A DNA stretch of 64,000 nucleotides from Glutamicibacter nicotianae (lineage in GTDB: Bacteria; Actinomycetota; Actinomycetes; Actinomycetales; Micrococcaceae). The stretch spans positions 124,001 through 188,000 of the forward strand of contig NZ_BJNE01000001.1 in the NCBI RefSeq assembly GCF_006539525.1. The letters run 5' to 3'. Below the pieces are notes generated by a model. The model ran no database searches. It was given only the letters and a program-made list of their open reading frames with translations, and was not told the origin of the DNA. The position numbers and the translations under genes are program-made. Positions 38,486-52,741 of the stretch are shown in pieces; position 1 is the stretch's first letter; every line of letters begins with the position of its first letter.

Positions 38486-38974
38486 ATGATCTACCTCATT
38501 GGTCCGATGGCCAGTGGCAAGTCCACCGTGGGCAAGTCACTGGCCACGGCCCTTTCTACCAGCTTCGCGGATTCCGACGCGGCCATCGTCGCCCACCACG
38601 GAACCATCGCGCAGATCTTCGCCGAGCATGGCGAAGCGCATTTCCGCGACCTTGAAGTCCAGGCGCTGTGCCGGCTGCGCACCGGTGTGGTCGCCACCGG
38701 CGGAGGCGCAGTGCTGCGCGAGGAGAACCAGCAGCTGCTCTCGCGCGGCACGGTAATCTACCTGGAACTCGGCGAACAGGCTGCCGCCGAGCGCATCAAG
38801 GGCGACGGGCACCGCCCGCTGCTGGCTGGTGACGAAGCCCTCAAGAGCTGGATCGCCGTCTACGAAAAGCGCCGCCCGATTTATGAAATGCTCGCTGACG
38901 TGCATGTTCTCGTGGATGGAAAGTCCGTTTCGCAAATTCTCGACGAGGTATTGCCGCAGCTGGAACGGCTGTGA
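38486..38974 (+). CDS. aroK: Shikimate kinase
   Basis: A 162-residue kinase phosphorylating shikimate. The start MIYLIGPMASGKST puts the P-loop at residues 6-14; FADSDAAI corresponds to the shikimate-binding Asp region, VVATGGGAVL is the substrate-binding Gly-rich loop and DGHRPLL the lid. The P-loop reads GPMASGKST rather than GFMGSGKST. The frame extends upstream within aroC, but the ATG at 38486 fits the family. Length is standard. Confidence 0.94.
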   Translation: MIYLIGPMASGKSTVGKSLATALSTSFADSDAAIVAHHGTIAQIFAEHGEAHFRDLEVQALCRLRTGVVATGGGAVLREENQQLLSRGTVIYLELGEQAAAERIKGDGHRPLLAGDEALKSWIAVYEKRRPIYEMLADVHVLVDGKSVSQILDEVLPQLERL

Positions 38975-39054
38975 TTAGCCTCACGAGATGCAACTTCTGG
39001 CCGGGCTCACGCGTACGCTAGAAAAATCACCACCATCAGGAGGAAGCTAGACTG

Positions 39055-40146
39055 ATGCCTATCGCACCGACCACCATGAAGGTCACCGGAAGCACCCCCG
39101 CGGAGTCGTACCCCGTCATGGTCGGCAACGGCCTCTTGGGCCAACTGCCCGACCTGCTTGGTCCCGCGGTCAAGAAGGTCCTGGTCATCCACCCGCGAGC
39201 ACTGCGCGCCACCGGCGACGTGGTTCGCGACGAACTGGCGAAGTTCGGCCTGGAGGCATTGACCGCGGAAATTCCGGATGCCGAAGAAGGCAAGCACATC
39301 CAGGTTGCCTCCTTCTGCTGGGAAGTGCTGGGCAAGAACGACTTCACCCGCTCCGATGCAGTCATTTCCGTGGGCGGCGGGGCCGTCACCGACGTGGCAG
39401 GATTCGTTGCTGCCACCTGGCTGCGCGGCGTGAAGGTCATCCATATTCCCACCTCGCTGCTGGCCATGGTCGACGCTGCCGTGGGCGGCAAGACCGGAAT
39501 CAACACCGCCGAGGGCAAGAACCTCGTCGGCGCCTTCCACCCGCCGGCCGCTGTGCTCGCCGACCTCGACGCGCTGGCCACCTTGCCGAAGAACGAGCTG
39601 GTCACCGGCATGGCGGAAATCGTCAAATGCGGCTTCATCGCCGACGAGCGCATCCTGGAACTGATCGAAGAGGATCCGGCCGATGCCGTCGATCCCGCCA
39701 GCGACCGCCTGCGCGAGCTGGTCGAGCGCACCATCGCCGTGAAGATCGACGTGGTCTCGCGCGACTTGAAGGAATCCGGCGACCGCGAATTCCTGAACTA
39801 CGGCCACACCCTGGCCCACGCCATCGAGCTGGCCGAGCGCTACCAGATGCGCCATGGCGCAGCCGTGTCCATCGGCCTGGCCTTCGCCGCCGAACTGGGC
39901 CGCTCGGTGGGCTACACCTCCGACGCCGTGGCCGACCGCCACGTCGCGATCCTGAAGTCCCTCGGGTTGCCGACCACCTACCGCAACGACCGCTGGGCGG
40001 CGCTGCTCGACGGCATGAAGCGCGACAAGAAGGCCCGCGGCAGCCAGCTGCGCTTCGTCGTGCTGGAGGAAATCGGCAAGCCGCGCATCTATGAAGTGCC
40101 CGATAACTCGCTGCTCTTCGCCGCCTACCAGGAAATCGGGGAGTAA
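39055..40146 (+). CDS. aroB: 3-Dehydroquinate synthase
   Basis: A 363-residue NAD- and metal-dependent enzyme of the shikimate pathway. NAD binding is indicated by [20 protein letters not shown], the substrate and metal site by [33 protein letters not shown] and the metal-binding His in [10 protein letters not shown] and [12 protein letters not shown]. The ATG has AGGAAG upstream. No gene between aroB and efp belongs to the pathway; a TPR protein follows four bases later. Confidence 0.97.
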   Translation: MPIAPTTMKVTGSTPAESYPVMVGNGLLGQLPDLLGPAVKKVLVIHPRALRATGDVVRDELAKFGLEALTAEIPDAEEGKHIQVASFCWEVLGKNDFTRSDAVISVGGGAVTDVAGFVAATWLRGVKVIHIPTSLLAMVDAAVGGKTGINTAEGKNLVGAFHPPAAVLADLDALATLPKNELVTGMAEIVKCGFIADERILELIEEDPADAVDPASDRLRELVERTIAVKIDVVSRDLKESGDREFLNYGHTLAHAIELAERYQMRHGAAVSIGLAFAAELGRSVGYTSDAVADRHVAILKSLGLPTTYRNDRWAALLDGMKRDKKARGSQLRFVVLEEIGKPRIYEVPDNSLLFAAYQEIGE

Positions 40147-40150
40147 GCAC

Positions 40151-40681
40151 ATGGTCGACTACACCGCATACGCCATTGACGTCGCATCGGTAAACCGCGA
40201 AGGTGTCGGCACAGCTGTTGAAGGCGTGCTGATCGATCCCGAGACGCTCAAGCCCTACATCGCCGACGAGGCGGCCGCCGAGCAGCAGCTGCTGGTGGGT
40301 TCGCCCACCGACCAGGTAATGGTGCTGCTCGCCCGGGGCGAGCTGGCCAAGGCCGGCGAGCTGATCGCGGAATCGCGTTTCGTTGATCCGACCAACGCCC
40401 ATCTGCGCGTCCTGGACACCGAGCTGACCCGCATGCAGGGCGACTTCGATCGCGCGATCAACCGCCTGCGCAAGCTGGCCGAGGAATTCGCCGGCACCGC
40501 GTACGAGCCGCTGATGCACTACCATGCAGGCCTGTCCTTCTTCGCGAAGGGCGATTACAAGGCGGCGGCCACCCGATTCCGCAAGGCCCTGGAGCTGCGC
40601 ATCGAGTTGGACGACGACGCATACCTGGTCAACGCGGCCAGCACCTGCATGCATATTGCCGAAGAGCGCGCCGCGCAGTAA
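40151..40681 (+). CDS. Tetratricopeptide-repeat protein
   Basis: A 176-residue soluble helical protein with at least three TPR-type units: PTDQVMVLLARGELAKAGEL, AHLRVLDTELTRMQGDFDRA and LMHYHAGLSFFAKGDYKAA. The N-terminal 50 residues (VDYTAYAIDVASVNREGVG) are not repeat-like. The ATG at 40151 follows GGGGAG; the frame is open 20 codons further inside aroB. It probably serves as a protein-binding scaffold; I do not know its partner. It is transcribed with the aro genes. Confidence 0.78.
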   Translation: MVDYTAYAIDVASVNREGVGTAVEGVLIDPETLKPYIADEAAAEQQLLVGSPTDQVMVLLARGELAKAGELIAESRFVDPTNAHLRVLDTELTRMQGDFDRAINRLRKLAEEFAGTAYEPLMHYHAGLSFFAKGDYKAAATRFRKALELRIELDDDAYLVNAASTCMHIAEERAAQ

Positions 40682-40703
40682 TGCGCGCCACCGCGCCCAA
40701 CCC

Positions 40704-40732
40704 TTTGTGCCCCATTGCGCGTAGGGTAAACT
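40704..40732 (+). promoter_or_regulatory. Candidate promoter of efp-nusB
   Basis: TAAACT (40727-40732) with the weak -35 match TTTGTG 17 bases upstream (40704-40709), in the gap before efp. Confidence 0.45.
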
Positions 40733-40791
40733 TGAACATGGATTTTTGATAATGCCGGCTGCAGCTGGCGAAAATAGAGGATTGAGGAAAC

Positions 40792-41352
40792 GTGGCGGAT
40801 ACAACTGACATCAAGAATGGACAGGTCATCAAGATCGATGGCCAGCTCTGGACCATCATCGACTTCCAGCACGTCAAGCCAGGCAAGGGCGGCGCATTCG
40901 TGCGCACGAAGATGCGCAACGTCATCTCCGGCAAGGTCCTGGACAAGACCTACAACGCAGGCACCAAGATCGAACTGGCCACCGTTGACCGCCGCGATTA
41001 CCAGTACCTCTACCAGGATGGCGAAGACTACGTCTTCATGAACCTGGAAGACTACGACCAGCTCACCGTTCCCGGCGCCACCGTTGGCGATGCCGCCGGC
41101 TTCCTGCTGGAGAACCAGAACCTGACCATCGCCATGTACGACGGCAGCCCGCTGTACCTGGAACTGCCGGCATCGGTCGTTCTGGAAATCACCTACACCG
41201 AGCCGGGCCTGCAGGGCGACCGCTCCTCGGCTGGCACCAAGCCGGCAACCCTGGAAACCGGCAAGGAAATCCAGGTGCCGCTGTTCGTCGAGCAGAACAC
41301 CAAGGTGAAGGTTGACACCCGCACCGGCGATTACCTGGGTCGTGTCAACTAG
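40792..41352 (+). CDS. efp: Elongation factor P
   Basis: A 186-residue, three-domain tRNA-like protein that relieves ribosome stalling at polyproline. The KOW-like domain I carries the loop [14 protein letters not shown], where the Lys at its tip is the position modified in some bacteria, and the C-terminal domain has the signature with [23 protein letters not shown] start with GAGGAAA upstream. Its stop overlaps the nusB start by one base (TAGTG). Confidence 0.98.
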   Translation: MADTTDIKNGQVIKIDGQLWTIIDFQHVKPGKGGAFVRTKMRNVISGKVLDKTYNAGTKIELATVDRRDYQYLYQDGEDYVFMNLEDYDQLTVPGATVGDAAGFLLENQNLTIAMYDGSPLYLELPASVVLEITYTEPGLQGDRSSAGTKPATLETGKEIQVPLFVEQNTKVKVDTRTGDYLGRVN

Positions 41353-41762
41353 TGAGAGCCCGCGCCAAAGCCCGCCGCCGAGCCCTTGAGTTCCTGTTCG
41401 AAGCCGAGGCCCGCGATGCAGATCCGCTGGCCGTAGCCATCGCACGACGGGAAAACTCGGACATCGTACTCAACGAGTACTCGCTGGCGATCATCGAAGG
41501 CGTGACCGCCCATCTGGCTCGCATTGACGAAGTTCTCGAAAGCTACGTCAAGGACTGGACCATCGAGCGCATGCCAGCTGTTGACCGCAGCGCACTGCGC
41601 ATCGGCGTGTGGGAGCTGCTGTACAACGATGACGTTCCCGACGCTGTCGCCGTGGCCGAAGCCGTGGTGAACGTGCGGGAATTGTCCACCGATGAATCGC
41701 CGGAGTTCGTCAATGGCGTTTTGGGCCGTATCCAGAGCGTCAAGGACACCCTGGTCGACTAA
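41352..41762 (+). CDS. nusB: Transcription antitermination protein NusB
   Basis: A 136-residue all-helical protein that, with NusE, binds boxA of rRNA leaders. Characteristic features are ARRRALEFLFEAE at the start, DWTIERMPAVDRSALRIGVWELLY and PDAVAVAEAVVNVRELSTDESPEFVNGVLGR (split here by normal spacing). The GTG start overlaps the efp stop by one base, so the genes are translationally coupled. A strong terminator follows. Confidence 0.96.
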   Translation: MRARAKARRRALEFLFEAEARDADPLAVAIARRENSDIVLNEYSLAIIEGVTAHLARIDEVLESYVKDWTIERMPAVDRSALRIGVWELLYNDDVPDAVAVAEAVVNVRELSTDESPEFVNGVLGRIQSVKDTLVD

Positions 41763-41783
41763 TTCGATCCTCACGTTTCCGAA

Positions 41784-41827
41784 CCCGAGCCGGAGCCCCT
41801 TTGCGGGGTTCCGGCCCGGGCTTTTTT
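41784..41827 (+). terminator. Strong terminator after nusB
   Basis: Long GC-rich stem (CCCGAGCCGGAGCCCC against CGGGGTTCCGGCCCGGG) with a TTTG loop and a TTTTTT tract at 41822-41827. Confidence 0.92.
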
Positions 41828-41872
41828 GCGCAGCCATTGCCCGCGGGGCGTGCGACGGCGAGGCTAGGGTGC

Positions 41873-42429
41873 ATGAACCAGAAGCCCGAACGCTGGAGCA
41901 AATCCGTGATCGTGCCGGACATGTGGCTTGATCCCGACCAGGATCCGCGGGAAGCAGGGGACGACCCGGCACGGGAGCGGGCCACCTGCGAACGCTACCT
42001 GCGCGACTACCGGCTCACCATCGAGTTCAAATGCCAGGGCCTGGACGCGGCCCAGATGGCCTCGCGCCCGGTCCCGCCCTCCATGCTCAGCCTGCTGGCC
42101 CTGCTGTGCCACCTCGGCGAAGTCGAGCGGGACTGGTGCAACTGGATCGCCGCGGCGAGCCTGCCGGCAAGATCTACGGGCCGGCGGGATCCGACTTCGA
42201 GGCGGTGCGCCCGGACCCCGCCCAGGCATCCCAGGCGCTGCGCATCCTGCATGAAGAGCAAGATGCCACCGACCGCCTGCTGGCCGGCTTCGAAGACCTC
42301 GGCCAGCGCGCAGGACGCGAGCAGGTGGTCATCCGCGACCTGATGGTCCACCGCATCGAGGAGTACGCCAGGCACAGCGGGCATGCAGATCTGCTGCGCG
42401 AATGCTTCGACGGGAGGGTGGGCCAATAG
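41873..42429 (+). pseudogene. DinB/DUF664-family protein, frameshifted
   Basis: Two adjacent frames together encode one DinB-like (DUF664) four-helix protein. The first, from the ATG at 41873, reads [35 protein letters not shown] and [15 protein letters not shown]. From about 42151 the homology continues one frame over as [19 protein letters not shown] and [19 protein letters not shown] to the stop at 42429. Restoring one G in a GCGG run would join them. It is either a recent pseudogene or a sequencing error. Such proteins are often metal-dependent thiol enzymes; the metal His residues ([14 protein letters not shown]) are retained. Confidence 0.8.
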
Positions 42430-42650
42430 CGCAGCACACTTCCAACGGTCCTGGCCGCTTAGTGCGTGTGTCGATCGCAACACCTGCCGTGCCTGCGGCA
42501 GGGTCGGTTCACGGGATCTGCGTGATTCTGCCCCTCGGCGAGAACCGCCAGCTGCATCCTTGTGACCGATCCCATGCCCTATTCAGTGTCATGCATAGGT
42601 TTCCGCTAGGGAATCGCCTCGCGCTCGTGATAATTTGAGTTAGCAATATT

Positions 42651-44225
<1,575 letters not shown>

Positions 44226-44236
44226 AGGAAGAAACC

Positions 44237-45541
44237 ATGAACTACTTGATCAAGCAGGCCTCCATCCTCGGCGGCGAACCTGCCGACGTGCTGATCGCCG
44301 ACGGCAAGATCGCCCAGCTGGGCACCATCGCCGACGCCGGCGACGCGCAGGTGATCGATGCGACGGACCTGGTGCTGCTGCCGGGCCTGGTCGACACCCA
44401 CACCCACCTGCGCGAACCGGGCCGCGAAGACGCCGAAACCGTGGAAACCGGTTCGCAGGCAGCCGCCCGCGGCGGCTACACCGCCGTGCACGCGATGGCC
44501 AACTCCACCCCGGTGGCCGACACCGCCGGCGTCGTCGAGCAGGTCTACGAATTGGGCCGCAAGGCCGGCTGGGTGGATGTCCGCCCGGTCGGTGCGGTCA
44601 CCGTCGGCCTGGCCGGCAAGCAGCTGAGCGAAATCGGCGCGATGGCCGATTCCCGTGCCGCGGTGAAGATGTTCTCCGACGACGGCATCTGCGTCTTCGA
44701 CCCGCTGCTGATGCGCCGCGCCCTGGAATACGTGAAGGCCTTCGACGGGGTCATCGCCCAGCACGCCCAGGAACCGCGGCTGACCGAAGGCGCCCAGATG
44801 AACGAGGGCGAAGTCTCCTCGATCCTGGGCATGCCCGGCTGGCCTGCGGTCGCCGAGGAATCGATCATCGCCCGCGATGTGCTGCTGGCCGAGCATGTCG
44901 GCGCGCGGCTGCACATCTGCCATGTGTCCACTGCCGGCTCGGTGGAGATCATCCGCTGGGCCAAGGCCCGCGGCATCCAGGTCACCGCGGAGGTCACCCC
45001 GCACCACCTGCTGCTCACCGACGAGAAGGTCCGCACCTACGACCCGGTGTTCAAGGTCAACCCGCCGCTGCGCCGCGAGGAAGACGTGATGGCGCTGCGC
45101 GCGGGCGTCGCCGACGGCACCATCGACGTGATCGGCACCGACCACGCCCCTCACCCGTCCGAAGCCAAGGACTGCGAGTGGGGCGCGGCGGCCATGGGCA
45201 TGACCGGGCTGGAGACCGCGCTGTCGATCGTGCAGCACACGCTGGTCGACACCGGCTTGATGGGCTGGGCTGACGTCGCGCGCATCACCTCCGAGGTGCC
45301 CGCGCAGATCGGCCGCGTCGCCGACCAGGGCCGCCCGATCGCGGTGGGTGAGCCGGCCAACCTCACCCTGGTGGATCCGGCAGCCCGCTGGATCGTCGAC
45401 CCGGCAGCCATGGCCACCAAGGGCCGCAACTCGCCGTTCGCCGGCATGGAGCTGCCCGGATTGGTGCGCGCCACCTTCTTCCACGGGCACGCCACCGTGC
45501 TCAATGGCCAGCTGGCAACCCCGAGGTCGATCAATGCCTGA
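44237..45541 (+). CDS. pyrC: Dihydroorotase
   Basis: A 434-residue class I amidohydrolase interconverting carbamoyl aspartate and dihydroorotate. The metal site begins with LPGLVDTHTHLREPG; TPHHLLLTDE and VIGTDHAPHP carry other ligands and the catalytic Asp. The position of the carboxylated Lys of some relatives corresponds to ETGSQAAARGGYT, as in actinobacterial enzymes that lack it. GAAGGAAG precedes the ATG. Its end overlaps the next gene by 8 bases (ATGCCTGA). Confidence 0.95.
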   Translation: MNYLIKQASILGGEPADVLIADGKIAQLGTIADAGDAQVIDATDLVLLPGLVDTHTHLREPGREDAETVETGSQAAARGGYTAVHAMANSTPVADTAGVVEQVYELGRKAGWVDVRPVGAVTVGLAGKQLSEIGAMADSRAAVKMFSDDGICVFDPLLMRRALEYVKAFDGVIAQHAQEPRLTEGAQMNEGEVSSILGMPGWPAVAEESIIARDVLLAEHVGARLHICHVSTAGSVEIIRWAKARGIQVTAEVTPHHLLLTDEKVRTYDPVFKVNPPLRREEDVMALRAGVADGTIDVIGTDHAPHPSEAKDCEWGAAAMGMTGLETALSIVQHTLVDTGLMGWADVARITSEVPAQIGRVADQGRPIAVGEPANLTLVDPAARWIVDPAAMATKGRNSPFAGMELPGLVRATFFHGHATVLNGQLATPRSINA

Positions 45542-46040
45542 GGGAGCACTTCAGCCGCTCATCTGGACGATCGTCGCGGTCGTCGCCGCCGTGACGCTGA
45601 TCCTGCTGGGCTGGCGCAACCTCAAGGCCCGGCAATCGGCGATTCCCGAGCCGTTCGAGGAGTTCGCCGACCAGGTGGAGCACAGCTTCGAGGGCATGTA
45701 CGTGGTCACCACGAAATTCGACGACTGGCTGGACCGCATTGCCGTGCATGAGCTCGGCGTGCGCACCAACGCCACCTTGGAGCTGGGCAGCGAAGGCGTG
45801 CACCTGATCCGTTCCGGAGCGCGCGACGTGCACATCCCGTGGGAGCACTACGAAGAGGTCAAGCGCAGCAGCGGGATGATCGGCAAGGTCGTGGAGAAGA
45901 ACGGCCTGATCGTCATCACCTGGAACAAGGACGGCTTCACCTTCGACACCGGATTCCGTCCCCGCTACCACGAGGACACCCCCAAGATTTATCAGTTGCT
46001 GGCGTCGCACGACGACGTAAGCCGAGCAGGAGACAAATAA
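45534..46040 (+). CDS. Membrane-anchored PH-like domain protein in the pyr operon
   Basis: A 168-residue protein with one N-terminal helix (LIWTIVAVVAAVTLILLGW) and a soluble beta-rich domain containing YVVTTKFDDWLDRIA, EGVHLIRSGARDVHIPWE and VITWNKDGFTFDTGF, which resembles a bacterial PH-like fold. A protein of this type between pyrC and carA is common in actinobacterial pyr operons. Its job in pyrimidine synthesis is unknown; it could tether or regulate the enzymes. The start overlaps pyrC by 8 bases and carA begins immediately after its stop. Confidence 0.75.
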   Translation: MPEGALQPLIWTIVAVVAAVTLILLGWRNLKARQSAIPEPFEEFADQVEHSFEGMYVVTTKFDDWLDRIAVHELGVRTNATLELGSEGVHLIRSGARDVHIPWEHYEEVKRSSGMIGKVVEKNGLIVITWNKDGFTFDTGFRPRYHEDTPKIYQLLASHDDVSRAGDK

Positions 46041-47209
46041 GTGAATTCCCTGAGCAACCTACCAGCCGTGTTGGTACTCGAAGATGGCCGCATCTTCCGC
46101 GGACGCAGCTATGGCGCCGTGGGCACCACCCTGGGTGAAGCAGTCTTCACCACCGGCATGACCGGCTACCAGGAAACCCTGACTGACCCGTCCTACGCGC
46201 ACCAGATCATCGTGCAGACCTTCCCGCACATCGGCAACACCGGCGTGAACTCCGAGGATCCGGAATCCACCCGCATGTGGGCCGCCGGCTACGTGGTGCG
46301 CGACGCCGCCCGCCGTCCGAGCAACTGGCGCAGCGAGCGCACCCTGGACGAGGACCTTGTCGAGTACGGCATCGTCGGCATCCAGGGCGTGGACACCCGC
46401 GCGCTGACCCGCCACCTGCGCGACGCCGGCGCCATGAAGTCCGGCATTTTCTCCGGCGATGACGCCGCGAAGTCCGACGCCGAACTGGTGGAACTGGTCA
46501 AGGCGCAGCCGTCGATGGCCGGGCGCAACATCTCCGCCGAGGTGTCGGTTGACACCGCCTACATCGTCGAGCCGGCCGACCACGGCTACACCGGCGAGCC
46601 CAAGCGCACCGTCGCCGCCATCGACCTGGGCATGAAGTCGATGACCCCGCACCGCCTGGCCGAGCGCGGCCTGCGCGTGCACGTGCTGCCGTACAACGCC
46701 ACCCTTGAGGACATCAAGGCCACCGGCGCCGAAGGCGTCTTCTTCTCCAACGGCCCGGGCGACCCCGCCACCGCCACCGCGCAGGTGGAACTGGTGCGCT
46801 CGGTGCTCGATGCCGGCATGCCGTACTTCGGCATCTGCTTCGGCAACCAGATCCTGGGCCGCGCGCTGGGCTTCGACACCTACAAGCTGCGCTTCGGCCA
46901 CCGCGGCATCAACCAGCCGGTGATGGACAAGGCCACCGGCCGCGTGGAAATCACCAGCCAGAACCACGGCTTCGCCGTCGACGCGCCGATCGAAGGCACC
47001 GTCACCGCGCCGGTCGAGCGCTTCGGCAAGGTCGAGGTCTCGCACTACTCGCTGAACGACCACGTGGTCGAGGGCCTGTCCTGCCTGGACATCCCGGCCT
47101 TCTCCGTGCAGTACCACCCAGAGGCCGCATCCGGCCCCCACGATGCCGCCTACCTCTTTGACCGCTTCATGACCGCGTTGGATTCCGCCGCAGAAAAGGA
47201 CAGCAAGTA

Positions 47210-47210
<1 letters not shown>
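46041..47210 (+). CDS. carA: Carbamoyl-phosphate synthase small subunit (glutaminase)
   Basis: A 389-residue subunit delivering ammonia from glutamine to CarB. The N-terminal domain starts near [16 protein letters not shown] with [15 protein letters not shown]; the class I glutaminase has NGPGDP, the nucleophile in YFGICFGNQ and the His/Glu pair in VQYHPEA. GTG begins at the base after the previous stop, with GGAG eight bases upstream. Its stop overlaps carB by one base (TAATG). Confidence 0.97.
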
Positions 47211-50480
<3,270 letters not shown>

Positions 50481-50488
<8 letters not shown>

Positions 50489-51323
50489 GCCGATTCCATT
50501 CGGCCAGCGGCTTCGTTCGGCCATGCAGGCTTCCGGCCCGCTGTGCGTGGGGATTGATCCGCACCCGGCGCTGCTGGAAGCCTGGGGGCTGGAGAATACC
50601 GCCGATGGCGTGCGATCTTTCTCACTGGCAGTCGTGGAAGCGATGGCCGGTGCGGCGGCCATCCTCAAGCCCCAGGTCGCCCTGTACGAGCGCTTCGGGT
50701 CCAAGGGATTTGCCGCGCTGGAGGACACCTTGAGCGCCGCGAAGGCCGCCGGGCTGCTCACGCTGGCCGACGCCAAGCGCGGGGATATCGGTTCGACCAT
50801 GGCCGCGTACGCGACCGCATGGCTCGATGACGCTTCCCCACTGGTCTCAGACGCGGTGACCTTGAGCCCATACCTGGGCTACGAGTCGCTGCGTCCGGCA
50901 CTGGATTTGGCTGCTGCCACCGGCAGGGGAGTGTTCGTTCTCGGGCTGACTTCCAACCCGGAGGGGCCGTCTGTGCAGCATGTCGGCGGAGAAAACTCTG
51001 TTGCTAAAACGATTATTGACCAAGTCACTGCCGAAAATTCAGGTGCAGAAGATTTAGGTCATGTCGGTTTGGTCGTCGGTGCCACCATCGGCGATGCGCC
51101 GGCCAGGCTCGGAATCGATCTGGCGGCCTCCAAGGCTCCGCTGCTCACTCCGGGACTTGGCGCGCAAGGTGCCACGGCAGCTGATATTGCCAAGTCATTC
51201 GCCTCCAGCTACGGCCAAGTGCTGGGCACGAGCAGCCGGGACATCCTCAAAGCGGGGCCGGACAAGACCGCGCTCCGCGACAAGGCCCTGAGGGTCCGGG
51301 ACGAATTGCTGGCAGCTAGCTAG
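50481..51323 (+). CDS. pyrF: Orotidine 5'-phosphate decarboxylase (actinobacterial type)
   Basis: A 280-residue decarboxylase forming UMP. The substrate loop [16 protein letters not shown], the catalytic array [18 protein letters not shown] and C-terminal [10 protein letters not shown] identify the longer group-2 enzyme. The start overlaps carB by 8 bases. A stretch of about 70 bases (50991-51060) is strikingly AT-rich with codons (AAA, ATT ATT, TCA, TTA) unlike the rest of the gene, yet the frame and family match continue through it. A strong terminator follows. Confidence 0.96.
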
Positions 51324-51349
51324 CAAAAAATTCGAATAAGTGGCATAGG

Positions 51350-51388
51350 CGCGTTGTGGCTATTAGAGTTTCTAGTAGCCACAACGCG
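51350..51388 (+). terminator. Terminator of the pyr operon
   Basis: A 17-bp stem (51350-51366 with 51372-51388, one G-U pair) closed by the loop AGTTT and followed by TTTAGTCTT, 27 bases past the pyrF stop. Confidence 0.9.
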
Positions 51389-51470
51389 TTTAGTCTTGCA
51401 AAAGCAGCGTTACCTCGCTATGTTTCTCAACATAAGCCTTAGTCCACTACAACTGAAGGATGGCTGAACG

Positions 51471-51806
51471 ATGGTACTGCGAGAACTCTCTGACGAAGAT
51501 CGTATCCGGGCCCGCGCCAAGGCACTCGCCGCACGCACTCGTCGTGCAGAAATCAAGGCGGAGTTCAGTGCCGGAAAAATTTCCATCACCGAGGTACTAG
51601 ACTTGGTATACGAAGATGAAGCCGTGGGACGCATGCGTGTCATGGACCTTCTGGAATCGGTACCGGGCGTAGGTGAAGTACGCGCGGCAAACTTGCTGGA
51701 GCGACTTGGCATTTCCCCATCCCGCCGTCTGCGCGGACTGGGACGCAAGCAGCGCACCGCAATCACCGAGCACTTCAAGCAAAGCCCGCCAAAAACGAAA
51801 GTGTAG
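51471..51806 (+). CDS. mihF: Actinobacterial integration host factor
   Basis: A 111-residue nucleoid protein. The sequence RAKALAARTRRAEIKAEFSAG (first part of helix) is followed by VMDLLESVPGVGEVRAANLLERLGI, the helix-two-turns-helix DNA-binding motif that defines actinobacterial IHF, and a basic tail with RRLRGLGRKQR. It binds and bends DNA without HU-like homology. Position between pyrF and gmk is conserved in actinobacteria. It lies four bases before gmk. Confidence 0.92.
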   Translation: MVLRELSDEDRIRARAKALAARTRRAEIKAEFSAGKISITEVLDLVYEDEAVGRMRVMDLLESVPGVGEVRAANLLERLGISPSRRLRGLGRKQRTAITEHFKQSPPKTKV

Positions 51807-51809
51807 TCA

Positions 51810-52376
51810 ATGACCGCAGCGTCGGTAACTGTTCTAGCCGGCCCCACGGCAGTAGGCAAGGGCACCGTCTCTACCTACATCCGCGATAACTATCCAGATG
51901 TCTGGCTCTCGGTGTCGGCAACGACCCGCAACGCCCGGCCGGGGGAGCAGGATGGAGTCCACTACTTCTTCGTGGGCCCCGAGCGCTTCCAAACCCTGGT
52001 TGAGGAAGGCCAGATGCTGGAATGGGCTGTCGTCCATGGCCAGAACAGCTACGGCACGATTCGCTCCACGGTTGAAAATGCAGTGGCACAGGGCAAGAAG
52101 GTCCTGCTGGAAATCGATCTGCAGGGTGCGCGCCAGGTCAAGGAGTCGATGCCCGAGGCAAAATTCGTCTTTCTCGCCCCGCCATCGTGGGACGAATTGG
52201 TGCGCCGGCTTGTGGGACGCGGCACTGAATCGGCCGAGGAACAGCAGCGTCGCCTGGAAACCGCTAAACTAGAACTTGCAGCGGAATCAGAATTCGACGT
52301 GACCATCGTCAACGACGATGTCGCACGTGCCGCCGAAGAGCTTGTAGCCCTCATGGGGCTAAAGAACGACAAATAG
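51810..52376 (+). CDS. gmk: Guanylate kinase
   Basis: A 188-residue enzyme converting GMP to GDP. The P-loop GPTAVGKGT is at residues 11-19; the GMP-binding region has [21 protein letters not shown] and [13 protein letters not shown], and [14 protein letters not shown] is also typical. The protein's P-loop reads TAVGKG, as in other actinobacterial enzymes. rpoZ follows after eight bases. Confidence 0.97.
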   Translation: MTAASVTVLAGPTAVGKGTVSTYIRDNYPDVWLSVSATTRNARPGEQDGVHYFFVGPERFQTLVEEGQMLEWAVVHGQNSYGTIRSTVENAVAQGKKVLLEIDLQGARQVKESMPEAKFVFLAPPSWDELVRRLVGRGTESAEEQQRRLETAKLELAAESEFDVTIVNDDVARAAEELVALMGLKNDK

Positions 52377-52384
52377 GGAGTCCT

Positions 52385-52645
52385 GTGTCCAACCCAGAGG
52401 GAATCATCAACCCATCGATCGACTCGTTGCTTGAGACCAACGACTCGAAGTACGCCATTGTGCTGAACTCGGCCAAGCGCGCACGCCAGATCAACGCCTA
52501 CTACGCGCAGCTCAACGAAGGCCTGTTCGAGTACGTCGGCCCGCTGGTGGAAACCAAGCTGAACGAGAAGCCCCTGACCATCGCCTTGCGCGAGCTGGAT
52601 GACAGCCTGCTGAAGGTCACTCCGGCCGAGGCCATCGAGGACTAA
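52385..52645 (+). CDS. rpoZ: RNA polymerase omega subunit
   Basis: An 86-residue omega subunit that helps assemble and stabilise the beta' subunit. The conserved segment [20 protein letters not shown] is followed by [21 protein letters not shown] start with GGGAG upstream, eight bases after gmk. A terminator lies just downstream. Confidence 0.96.
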   Translation: MSNPEGIINPSIDSLLETNDSKYAIVLNSAKRARQINAYYAQLNEGLFEYVGPLVETKLNEKPLTIALRELDDSLLKVTPAEAIED

Positions 52646-52655
52646 TCGAAAAGTC

Positions 52656-52684
52656 GGCGCCCCGCAGCGGGCGCCTTCTTTTTC
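52656..52684 (+). terminator. Terminator after rpoZ
   Basis: Stem GGCGCC(CCGC)/(GCGG)GCGCC with a very short loop, followed by TTCTTTTTC, 10 bases after the stop. Confidence 0.85.
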
Positions 52685-52741
52685 GTTAAGCCCCTTTTCC
52701 ACCCACCTCATCACCGCACCGAATCCTCGAGGAAGTACTTC

